Assembly (NCBI GenBank): GCA_029881255.1
Contig: JAOUMY010000019.1
Span: forward strand, 1-44,062
Reading direction: 5' to 3'
Source of the DNA: Gammaproteobacteria bacterium
Lineage (GTDB): Bacteria; Pseudomonadota; Gammaproteobacteria; S012-40
DNA length: 44,062 nt
Position numbers and translations under genes: made by a program. The notes beneath the pieces were generated by a model. That model saw only the letters and a program-made list of their open reading frames with translations. It ran no database searches and was not told where the DNA came from. Position 1 is the stretch's first letter. The number at the start of each line of letters is the position of its first letter. Shown piece after piece: positions 34,559 to 43,862 of the stretch.

Positions 34559-35194
34559 ATGTTTGTAAAAAGCATTGTTCGTGTTGTCTTTGCCATAATC
34601 CTCGCTATTCCTGTCGCCGCAAGCGCCGTGGTTATCACCGTGAGTGATTTTAGCACCTACGCCGCACCTGGATCGTCAACGGAAAGCACCTCTGCAACGC
34701 CAATGTTCAGAGTCACTGAAACCTATACGAGCGCTGCCGAACGCGGTTTGACAACAGGCTTGTACGAGTATTCATTGGAGAATTTGTCGACAGACTTAAC
34801 AGTGGAGGTTTTTAGTATACAGTCACCCTATACGGATATTTATTCCGATTTCGCCAGCATGAGTAGTCCGAGCGGATGGACACCACGCGTAGGTACGATC
34901 GCATTTGTTTGGGATTCGGATCCTGATTTGATTGGTCCCGGTGCGAGTCTAAGTGGTTTTCAAATCGAAACGGAAAGAGTTCTGGAATCTGATTTAAGCA
35001 CACCAATCAGTGGCGGAATTTACACCTTTAACACCTATAGCTGGATACTGGGACGTGACAGTGCCGGCGACCGCTACGATTTCTTTGCCACCACTTCCGT
35101 AGCAGACGGTAGCGTTCCGATCTCTTCAACATTTTTACTCATGGGGATAGGACTGCTTGGATTAGGTTATTCAAGAGGTCGAAAATTGAGCTAA
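34559..35194 (+). CDS. Exported protein with a PEP-CTERM-like sorting tail
   Basis: 211 residues from an ATG with GGAGGAA eight bases before it. A signal peptide ends near AASA. The mature domain is beta-rich with many Ser, Thr and Tyr residues. The tail reads VPISSTFLLMGIGLLGLGYS then RGRK, the layout of exosortase signals (short motif, helix, basic end), but with VPISS where VPEPS is typical. Exosortase genes are not in the window. It may belong to extracellular polysaccharide or biofilm matrix. Confidence 0.72.
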   Translation: MFVKSIVRVVFAIILAIPVAASAVVITVSDFSTYAAPGSSTESTSATPMFRVTETYTSAAERGLTTGLYEYSLENLSTDLTVEVFSIQSPYTDIYSDFASMSSPSGWTPRVGTIAFVWDSDPDLIGPGASLSGFQIETERVLESDLSTPISGGIYTFNTYSWILGRDSAGDRYDFFATTSVADGSVPISSTFLLMGIGLLGLGYSRGRKLS

Positions 35195-35224
35195 GCACGA
35201 TATAGTAAACACCTTTCTTCTTAT

Positions 35225-35246
35225 GACAGACCCTACGGGGTCTGTC
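35225..35246 (+). terminator. Terminator hairpin after the PEP-CTERM-like gene
   Basis: A 9-bp perfect stem (GACAGACCC with GGGTCTGTC) and a TACG tetraloop follow the stop by 30 bases. GTCTGCTTT follows. Confidence 0.75.
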
Positions 35247-35425
35247 GTCTGCTTTCCATCTCAAGCTTAAAATGACAAGGCGAGGATTTAGTGTCTCCTA
35301 AATTTAACAGATTTATTTAACGATATGTCATATATAAAGTACGCGCTTCCTTCATGCCATGTAGGGTGTAAAAAATAAGGCGACTTTATGATACTGATTG
35401 CAGATAACTCTCGAAAAACTAGTCT

Positions 35426-35866
35426 TCAATGCGTAAGGTATTCCGGTAAATGTTCTCGAATTTCTTCTGGCGTAGAATGCGTCAGCGATTTATTAAGTTC
35501 GAAAACAATTTTTTTAGTGGTTTCTTTCGTCAATTGTGGGCGCAACTCACCCAACAATGCCGGCGCTGCAACAATTAGCAGATGCTCCAATTTATTCGTC
35601 TTTGTGAGACTGTTCAGATAACCAGCGACTCGACGTGCAAATTCAGACAATTCATGTTTCTTAGGATCGGTCTCCGCCTGAAAGGCATGTCCGCCTGATC
35701 CGTCCGAACCTTTTACCTTGCCGGGCAAATCACTGGTGATATCACGGTCGTGTAAGCGACCTTCCGGATGCGCCATGGTTTCAATTTCTTGTAAAGGAGA
35801 ACTGGCGGATTCGCTTGAAAATATCCTGGCCAGAGTACTGTCAGCAACAACAATCAAAGAAGACAT
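35426..35866 (-). CDS. Host-attachment family protein
   Basis: 146 residues of the 'protein required for attachment to host cells' family: it starts MSSLIVVADSTLARIFSS, has the GRLHDRDITSD segment, and ends with an eRF1-like domain-3 fold (LEHLLIVAAPALLGELRPQL). There is no signal peptide, so it is cytoplasmic. The name comes from a plant-associated homologue; members occur widely in free-living bacteria, and the molecular role is unknown. It is a single-gene unit. Confidence 0.82.
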   Translation of the reverse strand: MSSLIVVADSTLARIFSSESASSPLQEIETMAHPEGRLHDRDITSDLPGKVKGSDGSGGHAFQAETDPKKHELSEFARRVAGYLNSLTKTNKLEHLLIVAAPALLGELRPQLTKETTKKIVFELNKSLTHSTPEEIREHLPEYLTH

Positions 35867-36628
35867 TCTATACTCCTTTTAGTGCATAGATAACCTACTA
35901 AAACAATTTGAAACTCTGCAGCTTGTTGCTGCTACTGAGTCTCCCCTATACTCAAAGGATGATATTGAAATACCCTCAACGTCATTCTATATCACTTCCA
36001 TTTTGCTGGAAATAGACATTCAGGATTTCCAATAGAGACCGACTCGGTGAAGATCGCGCATACCGCCTATTTTCGTTCCACATTTTGACGGCATTTTACT
36101 GCATGTCTATCAAACAATCTGTGGATATTCGAATATTCATCAAAATTGTGTATAGAATGCTCGTGCTTAATTTTCTGATAGAGGTTCAAAAGTCTTATTT
36201 TTTCGATGACTCTCACACAAGTCGAGTTAAGGTTTCTGTTAGGATTTATCTAATTGCGTTTTTCGTCTTCATGCTATGACTGCTTAGAATTTTAATGCAC
36301 TATCTTGTGTGTGTAATCCCCCCACTCAAACCAGGGAGTAAGTTGAAGTAGCGGCACCCCCAGCAATTTTGCACGCCGAGTACATCTGATGAAGCTACGG
36401 CAGAAGTGCCGAGACAATAGTTTTATAAAAGCAGAAAGGTAACTAGGGGCCATCTCGATTGGAGTGAATAGTAACATAAAGCATCAGGATAGAAGATATT
36501 GTTATAGAAAACTCTTTTCCGTTATTGGAATAGATATAGCCTATTTGATTTTTCGGGGGGACTACAGTGTTACGCAGAACTATCCCCGTTCAATTTACAA
36601 GATCGGGGATAGTTCAGGCAGGCAAGTT
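35867..36628. other. Long gene-free stretch
   Basis: About 760 bases without a credible gene. Short open frames on both strands have no ribosome sites and unpatterned products. The only clear structure is the hairpin at 36577-36615. This may hold a remnant or an untranslated RNA, but I see no positive sign. Confidence 0.45.
36577..36615 (-). terminator. Hairpin after the small heat-shock gene
   Basis: A 12-bp perfect stem (GAACTATCCCCG at 36577-36588 with 36604-36615) and a 15-nt loop lie 14 bases after the hsp20 stop. A T-tract is lacking. Confidence 0.6.
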
Positions 36629-37126
36629 TCAGTCGACAACAATTTTTCGTGCTTTGGTTTGACTGTCCTTGGGCAAGGTTAATTCCAGCAAACCGTCTAC
36701 AAACCGTGCAGTAGCTCCCTCTGCATCTACAGCGCAGGGTAGAGACAGTGTACGAGAAAAAGAGCCTTGTCGTATCTCACGGTGAAGAAAGTTGTCTTTT
36801 TCTTGCTTAGTCTCGCTACGTGTTGCCCCTTTAATGGTGATTGAATTTTCACTTAAGCTGATGTCGAGGTCCTTCCTATCGACACCGGGGATTTCAGCCT
36901 TTATCACAATCTGCTTTTCTTGATCGATAATATCAACCTTTGGCGCGCGAATATCGAAGAGATCTTCCATTTCGGCAAATGTTGGCCAATCCAAAGAAAA
37001 AGGCCTTATTCCACCATTAAATAGGTTTTTCATATATCGTTCAAATGTGTAAAAAGGTGAAACATCACCGGCAGCTCTGCTTTCTGTAATGTCTCTGTTT
37101 TCAGATTTAACAGTTGTTTCCGTCAT
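36629..37126 (-). CDS. Small heat-shock protein (Hsp20/alpha-crystallin)
   Basis: 165 residues. The N-terminal arm (about 1-58) has PFYTFERYMKNLFNGG. The alpha-crystallin domain (about 60-150) includes VDIIDQEKQIVIKAEIPGVD, LDISLSENSITIKG, and the closing FVDGLLELTLPK. It binds unfolding proteins and holds them for refolding. GGAGGA lies before the ATG. I found no clear heat-shock promoter. Confidence 0.93.
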   Translation of the reverse strand: MTETTVKSENRDITESRAAGDVSPFYTFERYMKNLFNGGIRPFSLDWPTFAEMEDLFDIRAPKVDIIDQEKQIVIKAEIPGVDRKDLDISLSENSITIKGATRSETKQEKDNFLHREIRQGSFSRTLSLPCAVDAEGATARFVDGLLELTLPKDSQTKARKIVVD

Positions 37127-37538
37127 GGGTCGTCCTCCTCAGTATTTCCCTATCCATATTTTTATTCTAGTTCATTTCCAGCAAAATAAAAACGAAGTGA
37201 ATTCGTCGGGAACAAGCGTGTATGAAGGGATATGAAGGGAAAACAATACGGTGCTTTTTAGTATCCGATGAAGACAATACATCAACATAGGCCATTTAGT
37301 GTTCGAGCGCATTCCAAACAAATGGCGAGACAATAGGAATCGGCATGCAATCGACTTTTTGTCGATTCCTCGTTGTCGAATGTCTATCCAATTCTGTATG
37401 CCTTTTGTAATCTGGATACCAATGTCGGAAGTTGCTAAAGAATATCCGATCGGCGGCTTTCCGTTCTGGGTTCCGGTAAAAGACAATCCATAAAGCAAGG
37501 CAGTAAACAGGCTGAATGCCTGTGTAATGCGAGCATTT
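37127..37538. other. Gene-free stretch
   Basis: This contains the hsp20 promoter and the 3' flank of the transporter gene. A 136-codon minus-strand frame and a 64-codon plus-strand frame overlap each other here; neither has a ribosome site or a family pattern. A short tandem TATGAAGGGA pair lies near 37219-37240. Confidence 0.4.
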
Positions 37539-38615
37539 CTATAGCCAATGCCTGCGCCTGAAATATACGAGCATACCAACAACGGCCAGTATCATGCCTC
37601 CGAGTATCAGCGGATAGCCGTAGTACCAGTGCAATTCGGGCATCGCCCAGGGGCTGGTGGGATGAGTGAAGTTCATACCATACAGGCTGGCGAGAAAGCT
37701 CAGTGGCATGAATATGGTGGCAATTACCGTCAATACACGCATGATTTCGTTCAGGCGGTAGCTGACGGATGACAGATAGACATCAATCATACTGGACGCC
37801 ATGTCCCGGTAGTTTTCGATTAAATCCATGATCTGAATAGTATGGTCATAACAGTCTCGCAGATATATGAAGGAGCCAGCTTGAATCAGTTTGCTTTCAC
37901 CATGCAGCAGCCCACTAATGACTTCTCGCTGTGGCCACAGGCTGCGACGCAACAGCATCAGTTCTCGCCTGACCCGATGAATTTCATTGAGCGTAGAGGG
38001 CTTTCCCGCGGCAGCCAGCAATGTATCCTCGACGTCCTGAATTTCCTCGCCATATTTCTCGAGTAAAGGAAAACCATGATCAATAATCAAATCAAGAATG
38101 CAATACAGCAAAAAATCCGCACCCTGTTGCTGAATCCTGTTCCCTGGCTTTCGCATGCGCTGGCGCAGCAATTCAAAAGGATCATCTTCGCCTTCGTGAA
38201 AACTGATGACAAAGTTTGAACCAAGAAACAGTGAAACCTGCTGAATGGCTATTTTATCTATAATCACCAATGGCATCGCCATGATGACAAATAGCAGATC
38301 TTCATAGGCTTCAATCTTCGGACGTTGTCCGCTGTTGAGGACATCTTCCATTGCCAGGGGATGCAGCTCGAATACATTGCCTATATTTCGAATCGTGTCT
38401 GCATGTACGGCGCCCTGCAGATGAATCCACGTGACCGTATTACTTTCCAGATAGGGGTGACACTGCGCTGGAACTTCCAGCAGTTTTTCCTCAAAATGAT
38501 CCGATGTGTAGTCGATCAAATGGATTCGAGCTACGCCGGCCTTTGCCTGATCGTGACTGATCAGTGTCCCGGGCGCGGTACCCGGGGGATGATAGGTTTT
38601 TTCGAAATATTCCAT
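37539..38615 (-). CDS. CorA-family divalent cation transporter (ZntB-like)
   Basis: 358 residues. The long cytoplasmic part begins with YHPPGTAPG and includes HPLAMEDVLNSGQRPKIEAY, the conserved CorA motif. Two C-terminal membrane helices follow, with the GMN signature in YGMNFTHPTSPWAMPE between them. The pore is a pentamer moving Mg, Co, Ni or Zn. A basic RRRHWL end is present. The gene is divergent from the DUF3144 gene, whose start lies 72 bases away. Confidence 0.9.
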   Translation of the reverse strand: MEYFEKTYHPPGTAPGTLISHDQAKAGVARIHLIDYTSDHFEEKLLEVPAQCHPYLESNTVTWIHLQGAVHADTIRNIGNVFELHPLAMEDVLNSGQRPKIEAYEDLLFVIMAMPLVIIDKIAIQQVSLFLGSNFVISFHEGEDDPFELLRQRMRKPGNRIQQQGADFLLYCILDLIIDHGFPLLEKYGEEIQDVEDTLLAAAGKPSTLNEIHRVRRELMLLRRSLWPQREVISGLLHGESKLIQAGSFIYLRDCYDHTIQIMDLIENYRDMASSMIDVYLSSVSYRLNEIMRVLTVIATIFMPLSFLASLYGMNFTHPTSPWAMPELHWYYGYPLILGGMILAVVGMLVYFRRRHWL

Positions 38616-38686
38616 TCAGTGCTACTCTGATGACGAATTGTTTTATTATTTGTCCGGGACTGAAATATTGCAAACGGGAAATCAAG

Positions 38687-38998
38687 ATGAACGACAACAC
38701 AAAAGATAAGGCATTTCTGGATCTGGCGGATACGTTTATTGCACTCGCCAATCAGCATTGCACGGAAGAAGACCTCGGTCGTGTCAGTGCGGCTTTTCTT
38801 TATGCCGCTGCGCGTTTCAATACCTACGTAGTGGCGAGCAGTGCTCCGGATGCAAAGGAATTCGCCAGTTACCAGTCACGCGCCATGATTTATTTACAGT
38901 CAGAATATCAGAAGATGCTAACTGAGCACTTTGCGGATTATGCAGAACATTTTAACGCTTATCTGAATCGAACAAGTAAAGGTAAGACACTCAACTGA
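38687..38998 (+). CDS. DUF3144 family protein
   Basis: 103 residues from the ATG of MNDNTKDKAFLDLADTFIAL. The family pattern is clear: ADTFIALANQHC, then VSAAFLYAAARFNTYVVASS, then YLQSEYQKMLTEHFADYAEHFNAYL. It is all helical, without signal or membrane segments, and its function is unknown. An in-frame upstream start (38564) would run back through the transporter gene and is rejected. Confidence 0.85.
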   Translation: MNDNTKDKAFLDLADTFIALANQHCTEEDLGRVSAAFLYAAARFNTYVVASSAPDAKEFASYQSRAMIYLQSEYQKMLTEHFADYAEHFNAYLNRTSKGKTLN

Positions 38999-39077
38999 CC
39001 AGAACTCGAACCGGGGTTTCTTCGTTAGAAGCTGAAGGGACGAGCTTTGAATCGCGTTGCGGATTTTGTTTTATCTT

Positions 39078-39995
39078 TTAGATAGAAGATTCTCGTGGCT
39101 TAAACCGAATTTCGGCCAATACGGCCAGGTGATCTGATACAACATCAGGAAGAACAGCATAATTTACGAATTCCATTTCCGGTGACAGAAGTATCCAGTC
39201 TATGCGTCGTGAATGATGTGTTTCCAGAAGTGCCGCATCAGGCTTGTATACGATCAGGTTTAGACGTTCAGCAATTGCCTGAACCGAGGATTCCGGCGTA
39301 TCCCACTCGCTGTTGAAGTCGCCAAGTATAATCATCGGATTTTTGCTCTTTGCCATGTTCTCTGCCAATTCGGCAATCTGGTTTGCGCGTATCTCATCCT
39401 GCAAAAAATCGAGATGTACAGACACAATATCAATAAGAGACGTATTTGAAGGATGGTCTGTATGTGGCCACGACACCTGACTCACAACAAATCCTTTTCG
39501 AAGGGTTGGAGGTGAAGGTGCAAAACGGTGTGAGAAGGTCGAGATAATCGGTAATCGTGATAAGACAGCTGTACCGAAGTTGAACAACCAGCTACTCGCG
39601 TGTTCCGCGTGCGCTTTCCAGTTATAACCAGCATCCTGTGCAATTTTATCAGAGTGATCGAACCCGCCGCTCCACAGCGAGGCACTATCCAGTTCCTGCA
39701 ATGCGACAATGTCAGCCTGGCTGTTTCTTAATACCTTGCTGATTGCGTCCAAATTTGAGTGAAATGTTTTTTCCCGCACAAAAATCTGGTTAAATGCAGT
39801 GCCCCGGCCATGCGCAACATTCCAGGTCAATAGCCGCAAGGTGTCCTGAGGTACAGGCAGTGTTACGTGGGTATTCATTTGTCGAGGGAATAACTGCTTT
39901 TCTACAATATTGGGATTAACCGTTAAATAGACAGCGCTTGCCACAAATAACAGCAATAATGTGATAATGGGAATTATGATAATGGGCAGTTTCAA
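39078..39995 (-). CDS. Membrane-anchored endonuclease/exonuclease/phosphatase family protein
   Basis: 305 residues with an N-terminal hydrophobic anchor (about 4-26). The EEP fold is shown by LLTWNVAHGRG (Asn ligand), DIVALQELD (Glu ligand), SVHLDFLQDE, ILGDFNSEWDTP (Asp and Asn), and the final SDHLAVLAEI (catalytic His). Members cleave phosphodiesters in DNA, RNA or lipids; the exported position makes DNase or sphingomyelinase-like activity possible. It lies 131 bp after the alkaline-phosphatase-like gene on the same strand. Confidence 0.85.
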   Translation of the reverse strand: MKLPIIIIPIITLLLLFVASAVYLTVNPNIVEKQLFPRQMNTHVTLPVPQDTLRLLTWNVAHGRGTAFNQIFVREKTFHSNLDAISKVLRNSQADIVALQELDSASLWSGGFDHSDKIAQDAGYNWKAHAEHASSWLFNFGTAVLSRLPIISTFSHRFAPSPPTLRKGFVVSQVSWPHTDHPSNTSLIDIVSVHLDFLQDEIRANQIAELAENMAKSKNPMIILGDFNSEWDTPESSVQAIAERLNLIVYKPDAALLETHHSRRIDWILLSPEMEFVNYAVLPDVVSDHLAVLAEIRFKPRESSI

Positions 39996-40126
39996 AACAG
40001 CAGCGTACTCTTTGAAGAATCAAACAGTTATCTGTTTGCGTCGACAGAATATGATTAATTGAATTACAAACTTTCTGAGTACCTCTGTCAGATTTAGTTC
40101 CCCCCGCGTTTTTACGTCATGGAAGC

Positions 40127-41872
40127 TCACTTTACACAGTCAAGAACTCGACCGTCTAACGAATGAAAAGCCGGGTCATCTGGTTCTGCACCAAGTAAAA
40201 CAGATACGGTGGGGTACAGGTCTACCAGTTTCGGTTGGTGACTTTCTGTACATGGCGTTATTCCAGGACCATTGAGAATCAGCGGGGTCAGGATTGCACT
40301 ATGCAATAGATTCCCATGGTCACCTCTTTGATTACGAATGAAGGAGTAACCGGGTTTGAGTGTCACCATCAAGTCGCCGGTAAATCTGTTTGGGTGAAAG
40401 GCCTTCGACAATAGAGCAACTGCACCGGGGTAGCGGGAATGCATAGTAGTATCAAACCACTGTGTGCGGGTAAAGAAACAGGCATCTGAGATGTTGCTTG
40501 ATCGACATATCAAATTCTGTATTTCCGGTAAGTCCAGATAGGCAAAGGGATCATACTGGGCTTCATCCTCCAGCACATAGGCAAAGCGTTTACTGCCGTC
40601 ATTTTTTGAAAAAATACGTGCGGTGACATTGTTTTGCGTTAACACTCGAGTCTCCTGATCACCATTCATCCAGATAACCTGGTCGACACCTTCGATAGTT
40701 GAAATTGCACGTGCCATAATCTCAAGAGTTGAGAGGCCGTTATTTTCCGTCGAATTATTGATAATCGGTGTCATTGTATTTTTACGCCAGTTTCCCTTGG
40801 CGTGACGTAAATACACTTGCGTGATGTTAGAACCGCCAGACACCAGAATTACGTCAGGCCACTCCGTCCAGAGTTTTCCTAATCGCTCTCGAAACATAAC
40901 ATGAGGTACGGTTGATACATCAACGGCCTTGAACTCTCTGGTTTTGAAAAAATTGACGAGATCAACAAACCTGCCAGATGGTGTCAGCCCATGGTCCCCG
41001 AAGAGAACAATGACAGTCTCGTCTAGTTGTGACTTTTTATTGTTACCTACAGTCTCGGAAAGCGTTTGAATAATTTCGCCAATTAATCTATCAGATGCAA
41101 CCAATGCTTCTCGTGCTTCGACTGAATTCGGCCCGTAAAAGTGTGCCGCCATATCAAACTCGTTCAATACGACAAATGAAACTGATGGAGGGGTAGTACT
41201 GCGTACCGCTTTAAAAAAACCCTCTACCGGTCCTCTATCTCCATCGGAAAGTCCTTTGGCGCCAAAAAGTTCCAGCACGGCCTGCTTTGCAATATTGAAT
41301 TGTGTCAGTATTGTCGTTGGACCATCCCACCTGCCTTCAAATACCGTGATAGCCGACAATCCACGCGTTGCATCGAACAGAGATGTAATCGGCCAGTTCC
41401 ATGAATCAGGATCGGTCACGTAGCGAATCACCCGGTGTTGCTCCCGATCAAAAGCATGTACAGCAGCGGGAACCGGTAAATTGTCGATTTCCGAAAAACG
41501 CCCCGACAGAAATTCTGGTACCGAAGGGGAGGTTGCGGAAGGAAAGGTGGAAATGGCGCGCATGGAGCTTGTCGGTCGTGTTTTTATAAGGTTTTGAATG
41601 TTAGGCAATTTACCAGCGTTTAGTGCTGACTCAAATGCCTGCACTGCCAGTCCATCAATCATTAACAATAATACTCGACGACCATTGTTTGTTATTTCTG
41701 GAGTCTGAGTCGTACCAATTATCTTTATGGCGCGGGTGCTATCACTCCTGTCCGTTTCAGTGTTCTTGTTGGTTTCTTGCCCGTACGCAAAAAGTGAATT
41801 GAGAAAAAACGCAACAAAAATAACGAACTTTAAATAGCAATGGGTCCAGTTTGAAATATAAATTGTCATCAC
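40127..41872 (-). CDS. Exported alkaline-phosphatase superfamily phosphodiesterase
   Basis: 581 residues with a signal peptide (first ~30, ending FAYGQ). The first metal site begins LLLMIDGL, the nucleophile lies in FPSATSPSVPEF, and further ligands are in EFDMAAHFYG, VLFGDHG and GDHGN near the end. This is the type I phosphodiesterase/nucleotide pyrophosphatase pattern. Substrate unknown; phospholipids, nucleotides or phosphonates are possible. With the EEP protein it may form a phosphate-salvage pair outside the cytoplasm. Confidence 0.82.
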   Translation of the reverse strand: MMTIYISNWTHCYLKFVIFVAFFLNSLFAYGQETNKNTETDRSDSTRAIKIIGTTQTPEITNNGRRVLLLMIDGLAVQAFESALNAGKLPNIQNLIKTRPTSSMRAISTFPSATSPSVPEFLSGRFSEIDNLPVPAAVHAFDREQHRVIRYVTDPDSWNWPITSLFDATRGLSAITVFEGRWDGPTTILTQFNIAKQAVLELFGAKGLSDGDRGPVEGFFKAVRSTTPPSVSFVVLNEFDMAAHFYGPNSVEAREALVASDRLIGEIIQTLSETVGNNKKSQLDETVIVLFGDHGLTPSGRFVDLVNFFKTREFKAVDVSTVPHVMFRERLGKLWTEWPDVILVSGGSNITQVYLRHAKGNWRKNTMTPIINNSTENNGLSTLEIMARAISTIEGVDQVIWMNGDQETRVLTQNNVTARIFSKNDGSKRFAYVLEDEAQYDPFAYLDLPEIQNLICRSSNISDACFFTRTQWFDTTMHSRYPGAVALLSKAFHPNRFTGDLMVTLKPGYSFIRNQRGDHGNLLHSAILTPLILNGPGITPCTESHQPKLVDLYPTVSVLLGAEPDDPAFHSLDGRVLDCVK

Positions 41873-42128
41873 CTTTGTATTAGATGCACAACCACTTTTA
41901 ACGCTGCGATTAAAGATGGAATAGAAAAATTTTATTCATTTTTTTAAAAATCAGGAGATTTAAAAAAACTGTACATTATAGTTAATAGTATCCTACGTCG
42001 AAGGCAGTACGTCAAAACCACTTTTACTTCGTGGCTGGATAAAAGCTTATAACGTATTTCTACCTAGAGACTAATCCTCATGTATTGTTTTTATGACTTG
42101 GTAATATAGCGACTAAAGCAAATCCTGG

Positions 42129-42746
42129 ATGGATTTTTTTCATATGAGACTTAAAACAGAGGAAAATTTAGCTCGTAACTCATACTGTGAAATAACTGTT
42201 ACTCGTCCTTTAGACACTCTGCACTTAACAGGACGAATGAGCTCAGATGTCTGTGTAATAGGTGGAGCCTACGATTACATCGGCTCTCATAGTGCTGAAA
42301 ATCGACAGGCACACCGTACTACCCGTGAACAGATACGTAGCAGTAATCGCCTGCTACTTGCCTCGGTAGGTATGCCTATGACCCTTGCGGGTGAAGAGTT
42401 TGGCGATTGTTAAGGTCTGGATCACGGTGACTGGCGCCAGTAAATTACTAATATAGGCAACTGGTATTGCCAATAATAGCCGGGGTATAATGTACTCTTG
42501 AAAGATACTACGGAATTGATTAGTCTGCGCAAGAATCATGAATCACTAAAACAAAACGATGTCGATTATTTCAATTTTTTCATCCGAATATTAGTAATAA
42601 TTATGATAAACGCATATTCGCCAATTGCCGAACAACAAATAACACAGTTAGCAGTGCAAAACTGGTTAGTGTCGTTGCCAATGCTGGACCGAGTAATTGT
42701 CCGGAATTTCGATTACCCTGTCCATGGCAGGATAGTTATCGTATAA
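42129..42746 (+). pseudogene. Decayed GH13 alpha-amylase-family gene remnant
   Basis: The frame from 42129 gives RTTREQIRSSNRLLLASVGM and PMTLAGEEFGDC, then a stop, then in frame GLDHGDWRQ, the LAGEEFGD and DHGDWRQ blocks of GH13 glycosidases. A second frame from 42498 reads ELISLRKNHESLKQNDVDYF, like the ALR-x-x-HPAL helix that follows in this family, and later VIVRNFDYPVHGRIVI, like the C-terminal beta domain. Several stops and frameshifts break it. The N-terminal two thirds are missing. It sits in AT-rich DNA near an IS110 element. Confidence 0.6.
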
Positions 42747-42980
42747 AATAATATGCTATTCTGAAAAACAGACCGCAACCACAGTATTCTAGATATGACC
42801 AGCAACTGGTATTATCTCTCACATCCTTTCAAGTCAGGGGTTTTAGTAGCTAATCTTCTTTTTGCTAGGTTTTAAAAAAACATCAACTGGGTAATTTGTA
42901 AATATTTTTGCAGATACTCACACAGAGAAGCATGCCGATTTTAATTTCAATCATAGGTTGCGTTTTTAAGAAACCGACTC

Positions 42981-43661
42981 TTATTGTGAAATAATAGCTT
43001 TATTTAACTCCGATTTTTTGCATTGGTTTAAAATATAATAGATATAGATTGAAAGTATTGCGGAAAAATAACACCAAACAGAAATAAATGCATAATCAAA
43101 ATAGTATCCTGCAATAAATACTGACATAAATATTAAGAGACCAAATAGTTGAACTATTTTTAGTGAAGAAAACAAAAATGGCAAAATAGAAAATAGCATA
43201 TACAGAATCTGCACAACTTGACGGGAAATATAATTATCATAAATCAGAGTGGTTTCGTAATGAATTGAATGGTTAATAATGAAGACAGAAAACCAGTTGC
43301 TCTGAATATGAAACGGGACATATAAAGAGAGACCAAAACATAAACCAGCCAAGGTATAGAAAAACAGATATCGTTTTTTAGTGTTTTCTATTTCTATTGC
43401 CCAGGTTGAAAGTGGAACCCAGAATAGCCAGAATAAATGCGAAAAAAATAGAAATCCATATGCAGCTGTCTTTACGTCCACATTCATTTCGAAAGATTGC
43501 CATACGAAACCCTCAATAATTTGCTGAATGGCGAAAAAAAAGGGGATAAGACTAAAAGGAACTAATTTTCTATTCCAGACAAAAGTGTCCCTGACACAAT
43601 AAATACCCAACGGCAAAAGTACTGCGCCAGTGGTAAAGCTTGCTGTTGCGGAAAAACACAT
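42981..43661 (-). CDS. DUF6629-type integral membrane protein
   Basis: 226 residues starting MCFSATASFTTGAVLLPLGI, the characteristic start of this family. Six to seven membrane helices cover nearly the whole chain. Aromatic residues abound (EGFVWQSFE, HLFWLFWVPLSTWAIE). Function is unknown. The coding DNA is more AT-rich than its left-hand neighbours, so it may be acquired. Confidence 0.8.
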   Translation of the reverse strand: MCFSATASFTTGAVLLPLGIYCVRDTFVWNRKLVPFSLIPFFFAIQQIIEGFVWQSFEMNVDVKTAAYGFLFFSHLFWLFWVPLSTWAIEIENTKKRYLFFYTLAGLCFGLSLYVPFHIQSNWFSVFIINHSIHYETTLIYDNYISRQVVQILYMLFSILPFLFSSLKIVQLFGLLIFMSVFIAGYYFDYAFISVWCYFSAILSIYIYYILNQCKKSELNKAIISQ

Positions 43662-43739
43662 ATAGGTCGCTTATTGTTCATTGTTATAAGATTAAAAGGC
43701 AACACTATACGAAATTAACATAATCTCACCTTGATCGGA

Positions 43740-43862
43740 TTACAAGGAATAGAAGATATAGACGCCCCCCTTCAAACGAAACGAGGGCTACCATCCTAGA
43801 TGGATACCTCAAAGTGGTAATCTAGACCACTGAGATCAATAAGTTAATGAAAGGAAACGTCT
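43740..43862 (+). ncRNA. Possible IS110 bridge RNA region
   Basis: In the IS110 group the bridge RNA that pairs with donor and target DNA is encoded before the recombinase gene. This leader has small hairpins (AGTGGT/ACCACT at 43813-43831 and ATCC/GGAT nearby). Position and structure fit, but the element's left end is not determined. Confidence 0.35.

Noticed and set aside
36085..36477. Short frames on both strands
   Set aside because: Start and stop by chance in AT-rich DNA; no protein-like composition.
37172..37582. 136-codon minus-strand frame
   Set aside because: Starts inside the transporter gene on the same strand and has an unpatterned product with no ribosome site.
38564..38686. Upstream extension of the DUF3144 gene
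   Set aside because: The added residues do not match the family and the extension crosses the divergent transporter start.
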